56,075 nt of DNA. Origin: JAUWVG01 sp964633715. Its GTDB lineage: Bacteria; Acidobacteriota; Aminicenantia; Aminicenantales; Aminicenantaceae. Every line of letters starts with the position of its first letter. Within the stretch, counting starts at the first letter, position 1. A program made the translations under genes and the position numbers. The stretch lies in contig CAZWHQ010000027.1 in the NCBI GenBank assembly GCA_964633715.1, positions 1 to 56,075 on the forward strand, written 5' to 3'. Positions 42,936 to 50,888 of the stretch are shown here, piece by piece. The notes beneath the pieces are model-generated. The model saw only the letters and a list, made by a program, of their open reading frames with translations, made no database searches and was not told the DNA's origin.

Positions 42936-44489
42936 TTATTGATTTCCAAAAATAACGATGTCACTCTCGGTTTCATCGGAATCAAATTCACCGGATTCAA
43001 ACGAATAGACTGTAGAGATACCGAATTGGACCTTCTTATCCAATGTCTCGAATGTAAACACGGCTGAAAAAGTAGTGGGAGACAGTTCAACCAGCAGTTC
43101 AAATTCCCCGTTATTTTCCTTTTTATAGATCTTATAATTTTTCACATCCTCATCAGTATTTTCTGGATTTTTTGCCCAGCTCAGATTGTAAGTGGCTGTA
43201 GGAGATCTTCTTAAGCTTTTGAGTGAAACATCCACGCTTAAATTGACCGGAGGATCTGGGACTGGAGCCGGCGGCGGCGGTGGTGGCGGCGGCGGTAGAG
43301 GAGGGGGTGCAATAGTCACGGGATAGAGAGTGCTTAACCAAATGTTTTTATTGTCTCCGTTTAATGTTGAGGCATTGTTTCCGGCCGATGATGCCCAGAC
43401 CAGGGCAACATTGCCATAGTCATCTGCGGATATGTCGGGCAACTTGGGACCACAGCAGGAATTGGGCATTGTGACAGAACCATGCCACTGCCCCGGATTC
43501 AAATTTAAATTATTCTTGTATTTAATACCTGTACCGGCATCACCAGGGCCAATCTGCCATGCAAGATGTTTATACCCCAGACTGTCCAAGGCAATTCGGG
43601 AAAAATGCAGAAAGGAATTTGGAACGACCTTTTCTCGGGGATTTTCATCTTCATCGATGGTGCAAATGTATACCTCGATGGTTTCACCCTGAATCCCCAT
43701 GGCTGCTGCATTCTCATCGATATCGGTATAGGTTACGCGAGCCATATTATCAGGGCCTACCGCCATATGAGGATGAGCCTGACTTGCTCCATCCCAATTC
43801 ATTCTTTTTGGTGTTGCCCAATTGGAGTCTTTCGTTCGCTTGGAATAATAGATCTTATATTCTCCATCGCCCTGTTTCTCTCTAAAAATCATCCAAACTT
43901 GGCCATCTTTTCCGGCAGCAATTCCTGTTTGAGTCGAGCGAAGTGCCAGAGATAATCTCTTAATGGCTTCCCATTTGCTGTTGATTCTTGCCCGGGAATA
44001 GGCCCGGCCGGTATTATAATTATGCCAGGATATATAGAGATTTCCATCGGGATCGGCTGTACAGACAGTTTCGCTGGCGCCATATGCTGCGGTAGCGACC
44101 TTATAGACAGGGAGCCATACTTTGTTTTCAGGATCGTATTCCCTCATGTAGACTTCGCCGTTCTGGTTCCATACAGCAAACACAGCGCCCGTAGGACTGG
44201 TGCAGACATCCGGCCTCTCGGCAGGAATGGTTCTTGAATTCTTCAATTTTATTGGTCCTTCCCATGTCTCTCCGTCATAGTTCATATAGAATATGTCGGA
44301 TCCAGCAGAATCAGAATAATCCTCTTCCCAAACGATATGAACCTTGCCATAGGGTCCGAAAGCCACTTGGGCCCATTTTGACGAATGGAGCGGGGAATCA
44401 TATATTTTTACAGGAGTGGACATTCTCTGGCTGAATGAAAAACCGCATAATAATATGACGGCAAAAATAAAGATGAGGGGTTTTCTCAT
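42936..44489 (-). CDS. Secreted sialidase-like repeat protein with polyproline and fibronectin-like tail
   Basis: A signal peptide (about 4-20, ILLCGFSFSQ) leads into BNR/sialidase-like repeats (about 30-380) of the form aromatic-x-x-Trp plus Asp-box-like turns (VHIVWEEDYSDSAGSDIFY, VFAVWNQNGEVYM, LALVWASSAG). A run of nine prolines (near 405, coded by about 43268-43312) follows. A C-terminal fibronectin-like domain (about 430-505) contains LSWAKNPENTDEDVKNYKIYKKEN. No catalytic sialidase residues are recognised. SD GGAG lies seven bases before the ATG. It shares the C-terminal Y-x-I/V-Y-(R/K)-K-E pattern with the proteins at 50889 and 53647. It is probably exported to the surface. Confidence 0.75.
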   Translation of the reverse strand: MRKPLIFIFAVILLCGFSFSQRMSTPVKIYDSPLHSSKWAQVAFGPYGKVHIVWEEDYSDSAGSDIFYMNYDGETWEGPIKLKNSRTIPAERPDVCTSPTGAVFAVWNQNGEVYMREYDPENKVWLPVYKVATAAYGASETVCTADPDGNLYISWHNYNTGRAYSRARINSKWEAIKRLSLALRSTQTGIAAGKDGQVWMIFREKQGDGEYKIYYSKRTKDSNWATPKRMNWDGASQAHPHMAVGPDNMARVTYTDIDENAAAMGIQGETIEVYICTIDEDENPREKVVPNSFLHFSRIALDSLGYKHLAWQIGPGDAGTGIKYKNNLNLNPGQWHGSVTMPNSCCGPKLPDISADDYGNVALVWASSAGNNASTLNGDNKNIWLSTLYPVTIAPPPLPPPPPPPPPAPVPDPPVNLSVDVSLKSLRRSPTATYNLSWAKNPENTDEDVKNYKIYKKENNGEFELLVELSPTTFSAVFTFETLDKKVQFGISTVYSFESGEFDSDETESDIVIFGNQ

Positions 44490-44636
44490 ATTTTACTCCG
44501 TTAATGGATCAACTCTGCTCTTGTCGGCACAATTTTGAAGCTCTAATTTTAGTCGAACCAAGGAATTTGTCAAGTCAATCAAAAGAAGAACAGCATCCCT
44601 ATAGGACCTGTTATTTAACCATCTGGGCAAAAAAAA

Positions 44637-45716
44637 TTAAACATAAGGCTTCAAATGGATCAAAAAAAATTTTTTGATATTCTCTCTCATCTCCCTAAAA
44701 CCATAGGGCACTTTAAGCGCGGGAATGGATAAAGAGGAGTCATTTGTGATGGTTTTGTGATAATAGGATAAGGCAGGAATCCTCTCACAATGGATAGGAC
44801 CACTCATGTCTAAATAATCATTGTCAAAATCCGTAACCTTGGCACTTAAGTAAGGGGTTAACCTTACGACTAGATGAGTTATTGAACTCCCTCCAGAGTG
44901 TCCGATGATACCGATTCTTTCATTATCCACTTCGTCTAAATAGAGTAAATATTTAAGCAACAGGAGGGTTTCATATACCCTTATCCCCATCAACGAAAAT
45001 CCATTTAAAAGTAATTTTTCGCTTATTTTAGCCTCATCGTTTCCCAAATTCATGGCCCTGTACCCAATCATCAGTACAATAAATCCTTCTCTCATCAACT
45101 CAAGCCCCATAAAGTCATCTTTAAATCTATTTCTTGAAGGCCTATGGCCGTCAAGACCCAGAATTGCGGGAAAAGAGGAATGGCTGACTTTTGGAATCAA
45201 AATTAAGGCTAAGAATTTTCCCACATGCACATCGTCAAAAAGTAAATCTCTCTCCAGGTAATTTTCATGGTCTTGTTCTGAAATAGTCGTTACGGTTAGC
45301 GGTCTTGTGTTGAGCCCCTCTAAAAGGAATCCAATGTTTAAACCTTCTAAAATTATCTTTTTTACTTCCTCTGAACTTAACTCAAAAAAACTGTTCGTAT
45401 TTGCTTCTATTAAACTAGAAGCCAATCCGATTTGATCCATTAATTCATCCCGAGAAATACTCTTGCTGTATTTTTTATGGCGCTCGGGGAACTGGTAATA
45501 GGGCTCCAAGCTATTCAAATTTTCGCTTTCGAAATCAAAAGATAAATCTGTTTTTACAGAAACATTCATTTTTTCTTTATAGGAAATGCCGAGAGAATAG
45601 CTATTTTGTTTTGTACAGGAAATAGGGAAAGAAACAAAAACACATAAAACAATAAAACTCCATATTTTATTCAAAATTATTGACCTGTCCTCATCACAAA
45701 AAGTCGAAGTTAACAT
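44637..45716 (-). CDS. Lipoprotein-like alpha/beta hydrolase
   Basis: The N-terminus has a lipobox (FPISC) after a hydrophobic stretch. The hydrolase core shows a nucleophile elbow GHSGGSS (about 260-266) in NERIGIIGHSGGSSITHLV and an upstream FPAILGLDGHRPSRNRFKDDF. This is close to acetyl xylan esterase/dienelactone hydrolase types that attack esters. The catalytic acid and His cannot be placed with certainty. The start is uncertain: ATG 45716 is used, but a TTG at 45674 would give a shorter, classical signal (LNKIWSFIVLCVF). An outer-membrane lipoprotein esterase of envelope or polysaccharide substrates is possible. Confidence 0.7.
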   Translation of the reverse strand: MLTSTFCDEDRSIILNKIWSFIVLCVFVSFPISCTKQNSYSLGISYKEKMNVSVKTDLSFDFESENLNSLEPYYQFPERHKKYSKSISRDELMDQIGLASSLIEANTNSFFELSSEEVKKIILEGLNIGFLLEGLNTRPLTVTTISEQDHENYLERDLLFDDVHVGKFLALILIPKVSHSSFPAILGLDGHRPSRNRFKDDFMGLELMREGFIVLMIGYRAMNLGNDEAKISEKLLLNGFSLMGIRVYETLLLLKYLLYLDEVDNERIGIIGHSGGSSITHLVVRLTPYLSAKVTDFDNDYLDMSGPIHCERIPALSYYHKTITNDSSLSIPALKVPYGFREMRENIKKFFLIHLKPYV

Positions 45717-45789
45717 TATCACCTTTTGGTTGAATATTAAAGAATTTATTTGATTGAACGGGTCTTACCTAAAAAAAATTTCAAGCTTC

Positions 45790-45819
45790 TTGTCCTTTTA
45801 AGATGAGCTAGACTTTAAT
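45790..45819 (+). promoter_or_regulatory. Promoter of the porin gene
   Basis: TTGTCC (45790-45795) and TTTAAT (45814-45819) have an 18-base spacing. The leader to the ATG at 45888 would be about 60 bases. This lies in the divergent gap between the esterase and porin genes. Confidence 0.35.
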
Positions 45820-45887
45820 CCAGATAATTGTTACAAATAGAGCGAATAAACTGGAGATTTCAAAAAATATTGGGTGTAGATTTTTAG

Positions 45888-47048
45888 ATGCAAAGAAAAT
45901 TATCATTTCCTTTTAAAATTCTAATTTTTGCGACTTTAATTATTTCTCCATATTCATTTTCTCTTATGGGTGAAGAGGGAGTTGTCTCAAAAACACCCGA
46001 ATTTTCAATAGGAGGGAGACTGCAGACCCAATATCAATTTGTGGATTCGGATCCTTCGATAAGCCGTTTTTTAATTCGCAGAGCTCGGCTATCTTTCGGA
46101 TCTGTACTCACTGACTGGGCAAGCATTAAAATCCAGATTGAAGCCGGAAAACAAACCTTTACGCTGAAGGATGCCTATCTGCGCCTTGATTCCAAGGGGA
46201 TAAGTATCTTTATTGGACAAAAATATGTCCCTTTTTCCCGAGAGGCTATGAATTCCTCAAAGTACCTTCAAATGGTTGAGAGGAGCCGAACTTCTGAATT
46301 TGCTCCTTTTCGTCAGATGGGAGTCGGCATTCAGGGTTTTGCTTTTAATAAAAAAATTGAATACCAGGCAGGTGTTTATAACGGAGCTGTTAACAGCAGT
46401 ACTGTATCGAAGCTTAACGAAGGGAAAATGGGAAAAGTTAAGATATATCATATTGATACCGGAGCATCTAACGAAAATAATAAATTCCTTTTTGCCGGGA
46501 GAATAGATTTTTATCCCTTTGGAAGCATGAAATTAAGCCAGTCCTATTTGGAAGAGGTGGAACATGTTCTTTTAGGTTTTGGATTAAATGTTTTTACATC
46601 TAACGATTCTCCGAGTGAAGGGCATACTCCGGGTACGGCGCAAATACAAAAGTCGTCGGTTTTTGGAGCAGATGCGGCTCTGAAATCTAAAGGTTTTGCC
46701 GGCACTTTTGAATACCTCCATCGAGATTTTTCATGGTGGGATGTGTTGGATTCGGAGAATGATGCGGCACAAAACACCTTTACAATCCAGGGAGGGTACA
46801 TGATTCTGCCAAAAAAAATGGAAGTGACTGCCCGTTATGAATTTTTGGATTTTGATAAAGACAATCTGCTGCAGGGGCCGGCGGGACAACTTGCTGATAA
46901 GTGGGTCACTTTTGGCTTCAATTATTTTTTTGATGGCCATCACACAAAAATACAGCTGAACTACATCCTGAAAGAAGAAGACATGCCTTCTGGAGCAGAG
47001 AAAATCAACAATAATACGCTGCTCGCTCAATTCGCTTACTATTTCTAA
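45888..47048 (+). CDS. Phosphate-selective porin O/P family protein
   Basis: The 386-residue outer-membrane barrel has a signal peptide (about 8-27, ending YSFSLMGEE) and the family's opening strands (FSIGGRLQTQYQFVDSD, FLIRRARLSFGSVLTDWASIKIQIE). A middle KYVPFSREAMNSSKYLQMVERS and a C-terminal ending LLAQFAYYF provide the OmpP/porin terminus. It is related to OprP/OprO, whose members take up anions, but selectivity cannot be inferred. It precedes, in the same direction, the small-membrane-protein operon. Confidence 0.85.
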   Translation: MQRKLSFPFKILIFATLIISPYSFSLMGEEGVVSKTPEFSIGGRLQTQYQFVDSDPSISRFLIRRARLSFGSVLTDWASIKIQIEAGKQTFTLKDAYLRLDSKGISIFIGQKYVPFSREAMNSSKYLQMVERSRTSEFAPFRQMGVGIQGFAFNKKIEYQAGVYNGAVNSSTVSKLNEGKMGKVKIYHIDTGASNENNKFLFAGRIDFYPFGSMKLSQSYLEEVEHVLLGFGLNVFTSNDSPSEGHTPGTAQIQKSSVFGADAALKSKGFAGTFEYLHRDFSWWDVLDSENDAAQNTFTIQGGYMILPKKMEVTARYEFLDFDKDNLLQGPAGQLADKWVTFGFNYFFDGHHTKIQLNYILKEEDMPSGAEKINNNTLLAQFAYYF

Positions 47049-47069
47049 AAGATAAACAGCCGGGCAAAA

Positions 47070-47318
47070 ATGATTAAAGATGCAATAAGCGAAATTTGCA
47101 GTAAAAACAGAGCCCTAAATCCGGGTTTAGAGGACATAAGCGAGAGGATGGGGAGACCACAAGCAAATTATGTCCTGGCCGATTTTTACAATAAATGTAA
47201 CGTCAGGTTCAGATTTATCGATTATAACTTTGAATCCTTTGCACGGGACATCGAAAAATCTCTTATGCCAAAGAATGATTTTGTTGGAGTTATTAGAACG
47301 GATATTCGAAATTTTTAG
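47070..47318 (+). CDS. Short ORF, possibly a gene relic
   Basis: This 82-residue reading frame (MIKDAISEICSKNRALNP...) has no signal, helix or recognised domain. Its end, VRFRFIDYNFESFARDIEKS, resembles the late part of AsnB-like ligases (VRxPFxDYxFxxFA). After the stop, other frames continue with protein-like text up to about 47450 (LVPLVHSI, then FDRIIYVWYIWADIL), as expected for a frameshifted remnant. A decayed asparagine-synthase-like gene is my best guess, not a firm one. It could be a short functional gene, but no ribosome site is obvious. Confidence 0.3.
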   Translation: MIKDAISEICSKNRALNPGLEDISERMGRPQANYVLADFYNKCNVRFRFIDYNFESFARDIEKSLMPKNDFVGVIRTDIRNF

Positions 47319-47455
47319 ACAGCTGGGAGCTTATAGAACAACGAGAAGAATAAATAAATGGCAGCATTTATTGGTACCGTTGGTTCATTCTATTTGACCG
47401 GATTATCTATGTATGGTACATTTGGGCAGATATTTTAGGGAGACTTTTATAGATA

Positions 47456-47701
47456 ATGAGATATAATCCAGGTCATCAAAAAAATCGAATGCCAATCCTT
47501 TTCAAGTGCATATTTTTTACATTTGCTTCGTGTTTGATTCTATCCAAAAGTGTATACGCCTACATAGATCCAGGCACGGGGAGTTATCTAATTCAACTGC
47601 TTTTGGCTGCTTTGTTAGGGATCGGAATTGCATTCCGTTTATTCTGGGGAAAGATAAAAGCGGCTTTGAGAAAAATATTTTCAAAAAAAACACCAGCTTG
47701 A
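47456..47701 (+). CDS. Small membrane protein with YIDPGTGS motif
   Basis: The 81-residue protein has a signal-like first helix (about 15-34). The motif AYIDPGTGSYLIQ starts a second helix (about 40-62), and a basic tail KIKAALRKIFSKK follows. Small proteins with this DPGTGS motif are common beside polysaccharide and methyltransferase genes, where their role is unknown. Its stop overlaps the TTG start of the methyltransferase gene by TTGA, showing translational coupling. An alternative start is ATG 47489. Confidence 0.75.
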   Translation: MRYNPGHQKNRMPILFKCIFFTFASCLILSKSVYAYIDPGTGSYLIQLLLAALLGIGIAFRLFWGKIKAALRKIFSKKTPA

Positions 47702-49086
47702 AAAACACCAATAAAAATTTCACCCCGGTTCAGAGCTCTTTCAGGGATCCATCAGGCTTTTTATTCCGGCAGGAAGGAAAAATATATCGTCAGATTAATT
47801 TTGACTATAAAGATAATTATGACCAGCTCATGGATTCAGGGCTCTACCATGATCTGGTCGAAGAAAAATTGTTGATTCCTCACGAAGAAATTTCTTCAGA
47901 TTACGCCCCATATGAGGGAGCCTATAAAGTCATTAAGCCGGAGCAGTTAAGCTATATTTCTTATCCATATGAATGGTGTTTCAGCCAGCTGCAGGATGCC
48001 GCTCTTACTACACTTCAAGTGCAAAACACAGCCCTGAAGTTTGACATGTTATTAAAAGATGCATCCGCCTACAATATTCAGTTTCATAAGGGAAAACCTA
48101 TTTTCATCGATACCTTGTCGTTTGAAAAAGCCGTCCTTGATAAACCTTGGGTCGCCTACCGCCAATTCTGCCAGCACTTTCTGGCTCCCCTAAGTTTAAT
48201 GTCGTACACTGATGTTCGATTGAACCAGCTGCTGAAAATATATATCGATGGAATTCCATTGGACCTGGCAAGTTCACTGCTTCCAAAAAAAACGTCTTTT
48301 AAGTTTTCCCTTCTCTCACATATTCATCTTCATGCTAAAAGTCAAAAAAATTACTCAGATAAAGCGATTAAGAAAAAAAACCACAAAATGAGCCGACTTG
48401 GATTTTTAGGGCTCATGAGCAGCCTGGAAAAGGCAGTCAAGCACCTTAAATGGAAACCTGAAGGAACCGAATGGGCAGACTATTATGAGGACACTAATTA
48501 TTCTTCCGAATCCTTCAAGAATAAAGAACGATTGGTTATAGATTATTTAAAGAAAATAAATCCAGGGACAGCTTGGGATCTCGGAGCCAATACTGGAATT
48601 TTCAGTCGAATAGCCAGTCAGCAAGGGTTTGAAACCATCTCCTTTGATGTCGATTACTCCGCAGTTGAAAAAAATTACCTGGAAATCCAAAAAAGAAACG
48701 AAACGAAAATTCTGCCCCTCTTATTCGATGCCACTAATCCCAGTCCGGGGATCGGATGGCAAAATATGGAGAGAGAAACCTTTGTCGGCCGGGGGCCCTC
48801 AGATGTAGTTCTAGCACTGGCATTAATCCACCATCTGGCGATATCCAACAATGTCCCCTTTTCAAAAATCGGCAGTTTTTTCAACAGCATATGTCAAAAT
48901 TTGATTATAGAGTTTGTACCAAAAAAGGATTCTCAGGTCCAAAGGCTGCTTAAAAGCAGAGAGGATATTTTTCCCCACTACACCCAAGGGGATTTTGAAA
49001 AAGAATTCAATGAATATTTCGATATAAAAGACAAGCAAGAAATTCGGAATTCGGACCGGATTCTTTATTTTATGCAGAAAAAATAA
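47698..49086 (+). CDS. Large SAM-dependent methyltransferase-like protein
   Basis: The protein (463 residues from TTG 47698, in TTGA overlap with the upstream stop) has an N-terminal half of about 280 residues with SGFLFRQEGKIYRQIN and YAPYEGAYKVIKPEQLSYIS. A class I methyltransferase motif follows, AWDLGANTGIFSRIASQQGFETISFDVD (about 315-342), then VVLALALIHHLAIS. This two-part layout occurs next to DPGTGS small proteins. Acceptor unknown; an envelope polysaccharide is likely from context. Longer in-frame starts from 47506 lie inside the small gene and are rejected. Confidence 0.82.
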   Translation: MKNTNKNFTPVQSSFRDPSGFLFRQEGKIYRQINFDYKDNYDQLMDSGLYHDLVEEKLLIPHEEISSDYAPYEGAYKVIKPEQLSYISYPYEWCFSQLQDAALTTLQVQNTALKFDMLLKDASAYNIQFHKGKPIFIDTLSFEKAVLDKPWVAYRQFCQHFLAPLSLMSYTDVRLNQLLKIYIDGIPLDLASSLLPKKTSFKFSLLSHIHLHAKSQKNYSDKAIKKKNHKMSRLGFLGLMSSLEKAVKHLKWKPEGTEWADYYEDTNYSSESFKNKERLVIDYLKKINPGTAWDLGANTGIFSRIASQQGFETISFDVDYSAVEKNYLEIQKRNETKILPLLFDATNPSPGIGWQNMERETFVGRGPSDVVLALALIHHLAISNNVPFSKIGSFFNSICQNLIIEFVPKKDSQVQRLLKSREDIFPHYTQGDFEKEFNEYFDIKDKQEIRNSDRILYFMQKK

Positions 49087-49090
49087 AATA

Positions 49091-50845
49091 TTGAGAAAAA
49101 AAAGACTTGACCTGCATCCATTCTTTTTTGCCGTATATCCAGTTCTGTTTTTCTATTCCCACAACATTAAAGAACTCACCCTGGATGTCCTCTTTTTCCC
49201 CTTAGCGGCCGTTTTTGGCCTAAGTGTGCTGCTGTGGTTTGCTCTTTTTTTTCTTAAGAATAAAAAAGGGATTGTTTTATCCCTTTTTTTTATTTTCTTC
49301 TTCAGCTATGGGCACCTGGCAAAATTATTGTTCGGCGAAGAGGTCAAGTTGTTTTTCCCCATTCTTTACTTGTTGTTTTTTTTGGGCCTTCTTGTGGGGA
49401 TATCAAGGCTTAAAAAGGATTTAAACAAATTCAATTCTATCTTGAATATTGTCTCTTTATTTTTGGTGTTGATTTCGATTTTTAATATTGCCAATTATGA
49501 ACTGAGACACAGGTTAAGAATGACTCCCCTGGAAAATGAGATGGGGGCTGAATTAAATAGAGAAAAATCTTCTGGCGGGGAAGAGCTTTTCCCTGACATC
49601 TATTACCTCATTTTTGACAGATACGCCAGTTCAGAAACTTTAGCCGAGTTTTTTGATTTTGATAATACCGGTTTCGAAAAAGACTTGGAAGAAAGAGGAT
49701 TTTATACGGCATCTGGAAGCAGGGCCAATTACCCTTATTCTTACCTCTCTTTGGCCTCATCATTAAACTATGATTATTTAGATTTTATTTTCGATCAGGC
49801 GGGTAAATCGGATGACAGAACCATAGTTTACAATCTTCTGAAAAAAACTAGAGTCGTTCAATTCTTAAAATCTTTCGGGTACAAATACTATCACCTGGGA
49901 ACATGGTGGGAACCGACTAGAACAAATCCCTTAGCAGATGAAAATTTTCTCCATGAAAGTTTTGCAACTCCGCTCTTCGACCTGAATGAATTTTCGAGCA
50001 AACTGATTCAAACCACACTATTGGATTTTTTCATTAAAAATTTCACATCCATTAAAACTGAAAGTGGTGGTGGTGGTTCCCGGATAGTCCGTTACCAGTT
50101 TGATCAATTAGAAAAGATCCCTCATATGGAGGGACCAAAATTTGTTTTTTCTCATATTTTATTGACACACCCCCCCTATTTTTTTAACAAGGAAGGGGCC
50201 ATTCTTCCCAGATCGACCATAAAAAACATGGAAGAAAAAAATCTTTATCTTGAGTCCGTCCAGTTTGCCAACAAAAAAATCCTGCATCTTGTAGACACCC
50301 TCATTTCCGAATCAGAAAGGCCACCGGTCATCGTTCTTCAGGCCGATGAAGGCCCTTATACCAGTATTGTGAAAACTTACGAGGAGTGGAAAAAAGAGGA
50401 CCGCCGGTTGAGATTCCGCACCGGAATCTTAAACAGCTATTATCTGCCGCAAAAGGATCAAACAATCTTACACAAGGAAATTTCGCCGGTCAATACGTTC
50501 CGGATAATTTTTAATCTTTATTTTAATACATCTTTTAAGATTCTTGAAGATTTGACTTTCATCTCCATAAGTAATGACAACCTGTATGAATTCAACAATA
50601 TAACTCAGACTATCCGCATGGGCACCCTCACCGTAAACTCAGATCCCATTCATGCAGTGATTTACATAGATGGAATCGATGTCGGAAAAGAGACAAACCG
50701 GATCGTCAGAGAAATTCAACCGGGCACTCACACCCTCACTTTAAAAAAAGAGGATTTCGAAGATTATGAAACCACCTTTCATCTTGAGGCAGGAGAAAGA
50801 AAAACCATCACGGTGACTCTCGTACCAAAGAAAAAATCCCCATAA
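49091..50845 (+). CDS. Membrane sulfatase/phosphoethanolamine-transferase-like protein with PEGA domain
   Basis: Four or so helices fill about 8-130. The extracytoplasmic region (about 160-500) has PDIYYLIFDRYAS (the PD-x-Y-x-Ile/Leu-x-x-D start of alkaline-phosphatase-fold enzymes), FVFSHILLTHPPYFFN and IVLQADEGPY, typical of sulfatase-like envelope proteins. The usual catalytic Thr or Cys is not clear (position holds RYASSETL). The final 70 residues form a PEGA domain (VNSDPIHAVIYIDGIDVGK, GTHTLTLKKEDFEDY). It starts from TTG five bases after the methyltransferase stop. It may modify surface glycans or lipids. Confidence 0.75.
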   Translation: MRKKRLDLHPFFFAVYPVLFFYSHNIKELTLDVLFFPLAAVFGLSVLLWFALFFLKNKKGIVLSLFFIFFFSYGHLAKLLFGEEVKLFFPILYLLFFLGLLVGISRLKKDLNKFNSILNIVSLFLVLISIFNIANYELRHRLRMTPLENEMGAELNREKSSGGEELFPDIYYLIFDRYASSETLAEFFDFDNTGFEKDLEERGFYTASGSRANYPYSYLSLASSLNYDYLDFIFDQAGKSDDRTIVYNLLKKTRVVQFLKSFGYKYYHLGTWWEPTRTNPLADENFLHESFATPLFDLNEFSSKLIQTTLLDFFIKNFTSIKTESGGGGSRIVRYQFDQLEKIPHMEGPKFVFSHILLTHPPYFFNKEGAILPRSTIKNMEEKNLYLESVQFANKKILHLVDTLISESERPPVIVLQADEGPYTSIVKTYEEWKKEDRRLRFRTGILNSYYLPQKDQTILHKEISPVNTFRIIFNLYFNTSFKILEDLTFISISNDNLYEFNNITQTIRMGTLTVNSDPIHAVIYIDGIDVGKETNRIVREIQPGTHTLTLKKEDFEDYETTFHLEAGERKTITVTLVPKKKSP

Positions 50846-50874
50846 TTGAAAGTCCAAAACAGAACGGATATAAT
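50846..50874 (+). promoter_or_regulatory. Sigma-70-type promoter for the GDSL/sialidase-like gene
   Basis: TTGAAA (50846-50851) and TATAAT (50869-50874) are exactly 17 bases apart. The ATG at 50889 follows after 14 bases and has no Shine-Dalgarno sequence, so the mRNA leader is about 8 bases or less. The -35 box begins immediately after the upstream stop codon. Confidence 0.65.
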
Positions 50875-50888
50875 GAAAATTAAACGTG

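Noticed and set aside
43566..43955. Frames opposite the sialidase-like gene
   Set aside because: They are shadows of the repeat protein and have no domain, start site or promoter.
47506..47697. Longer N-terminus for the methyltransferase gene starting at 47506
   Set aside because: It would run inside the small DPGTGS gene in another frame, with low-complexity, non-family sequence; the TTGA overlap at 47698 is a better start.
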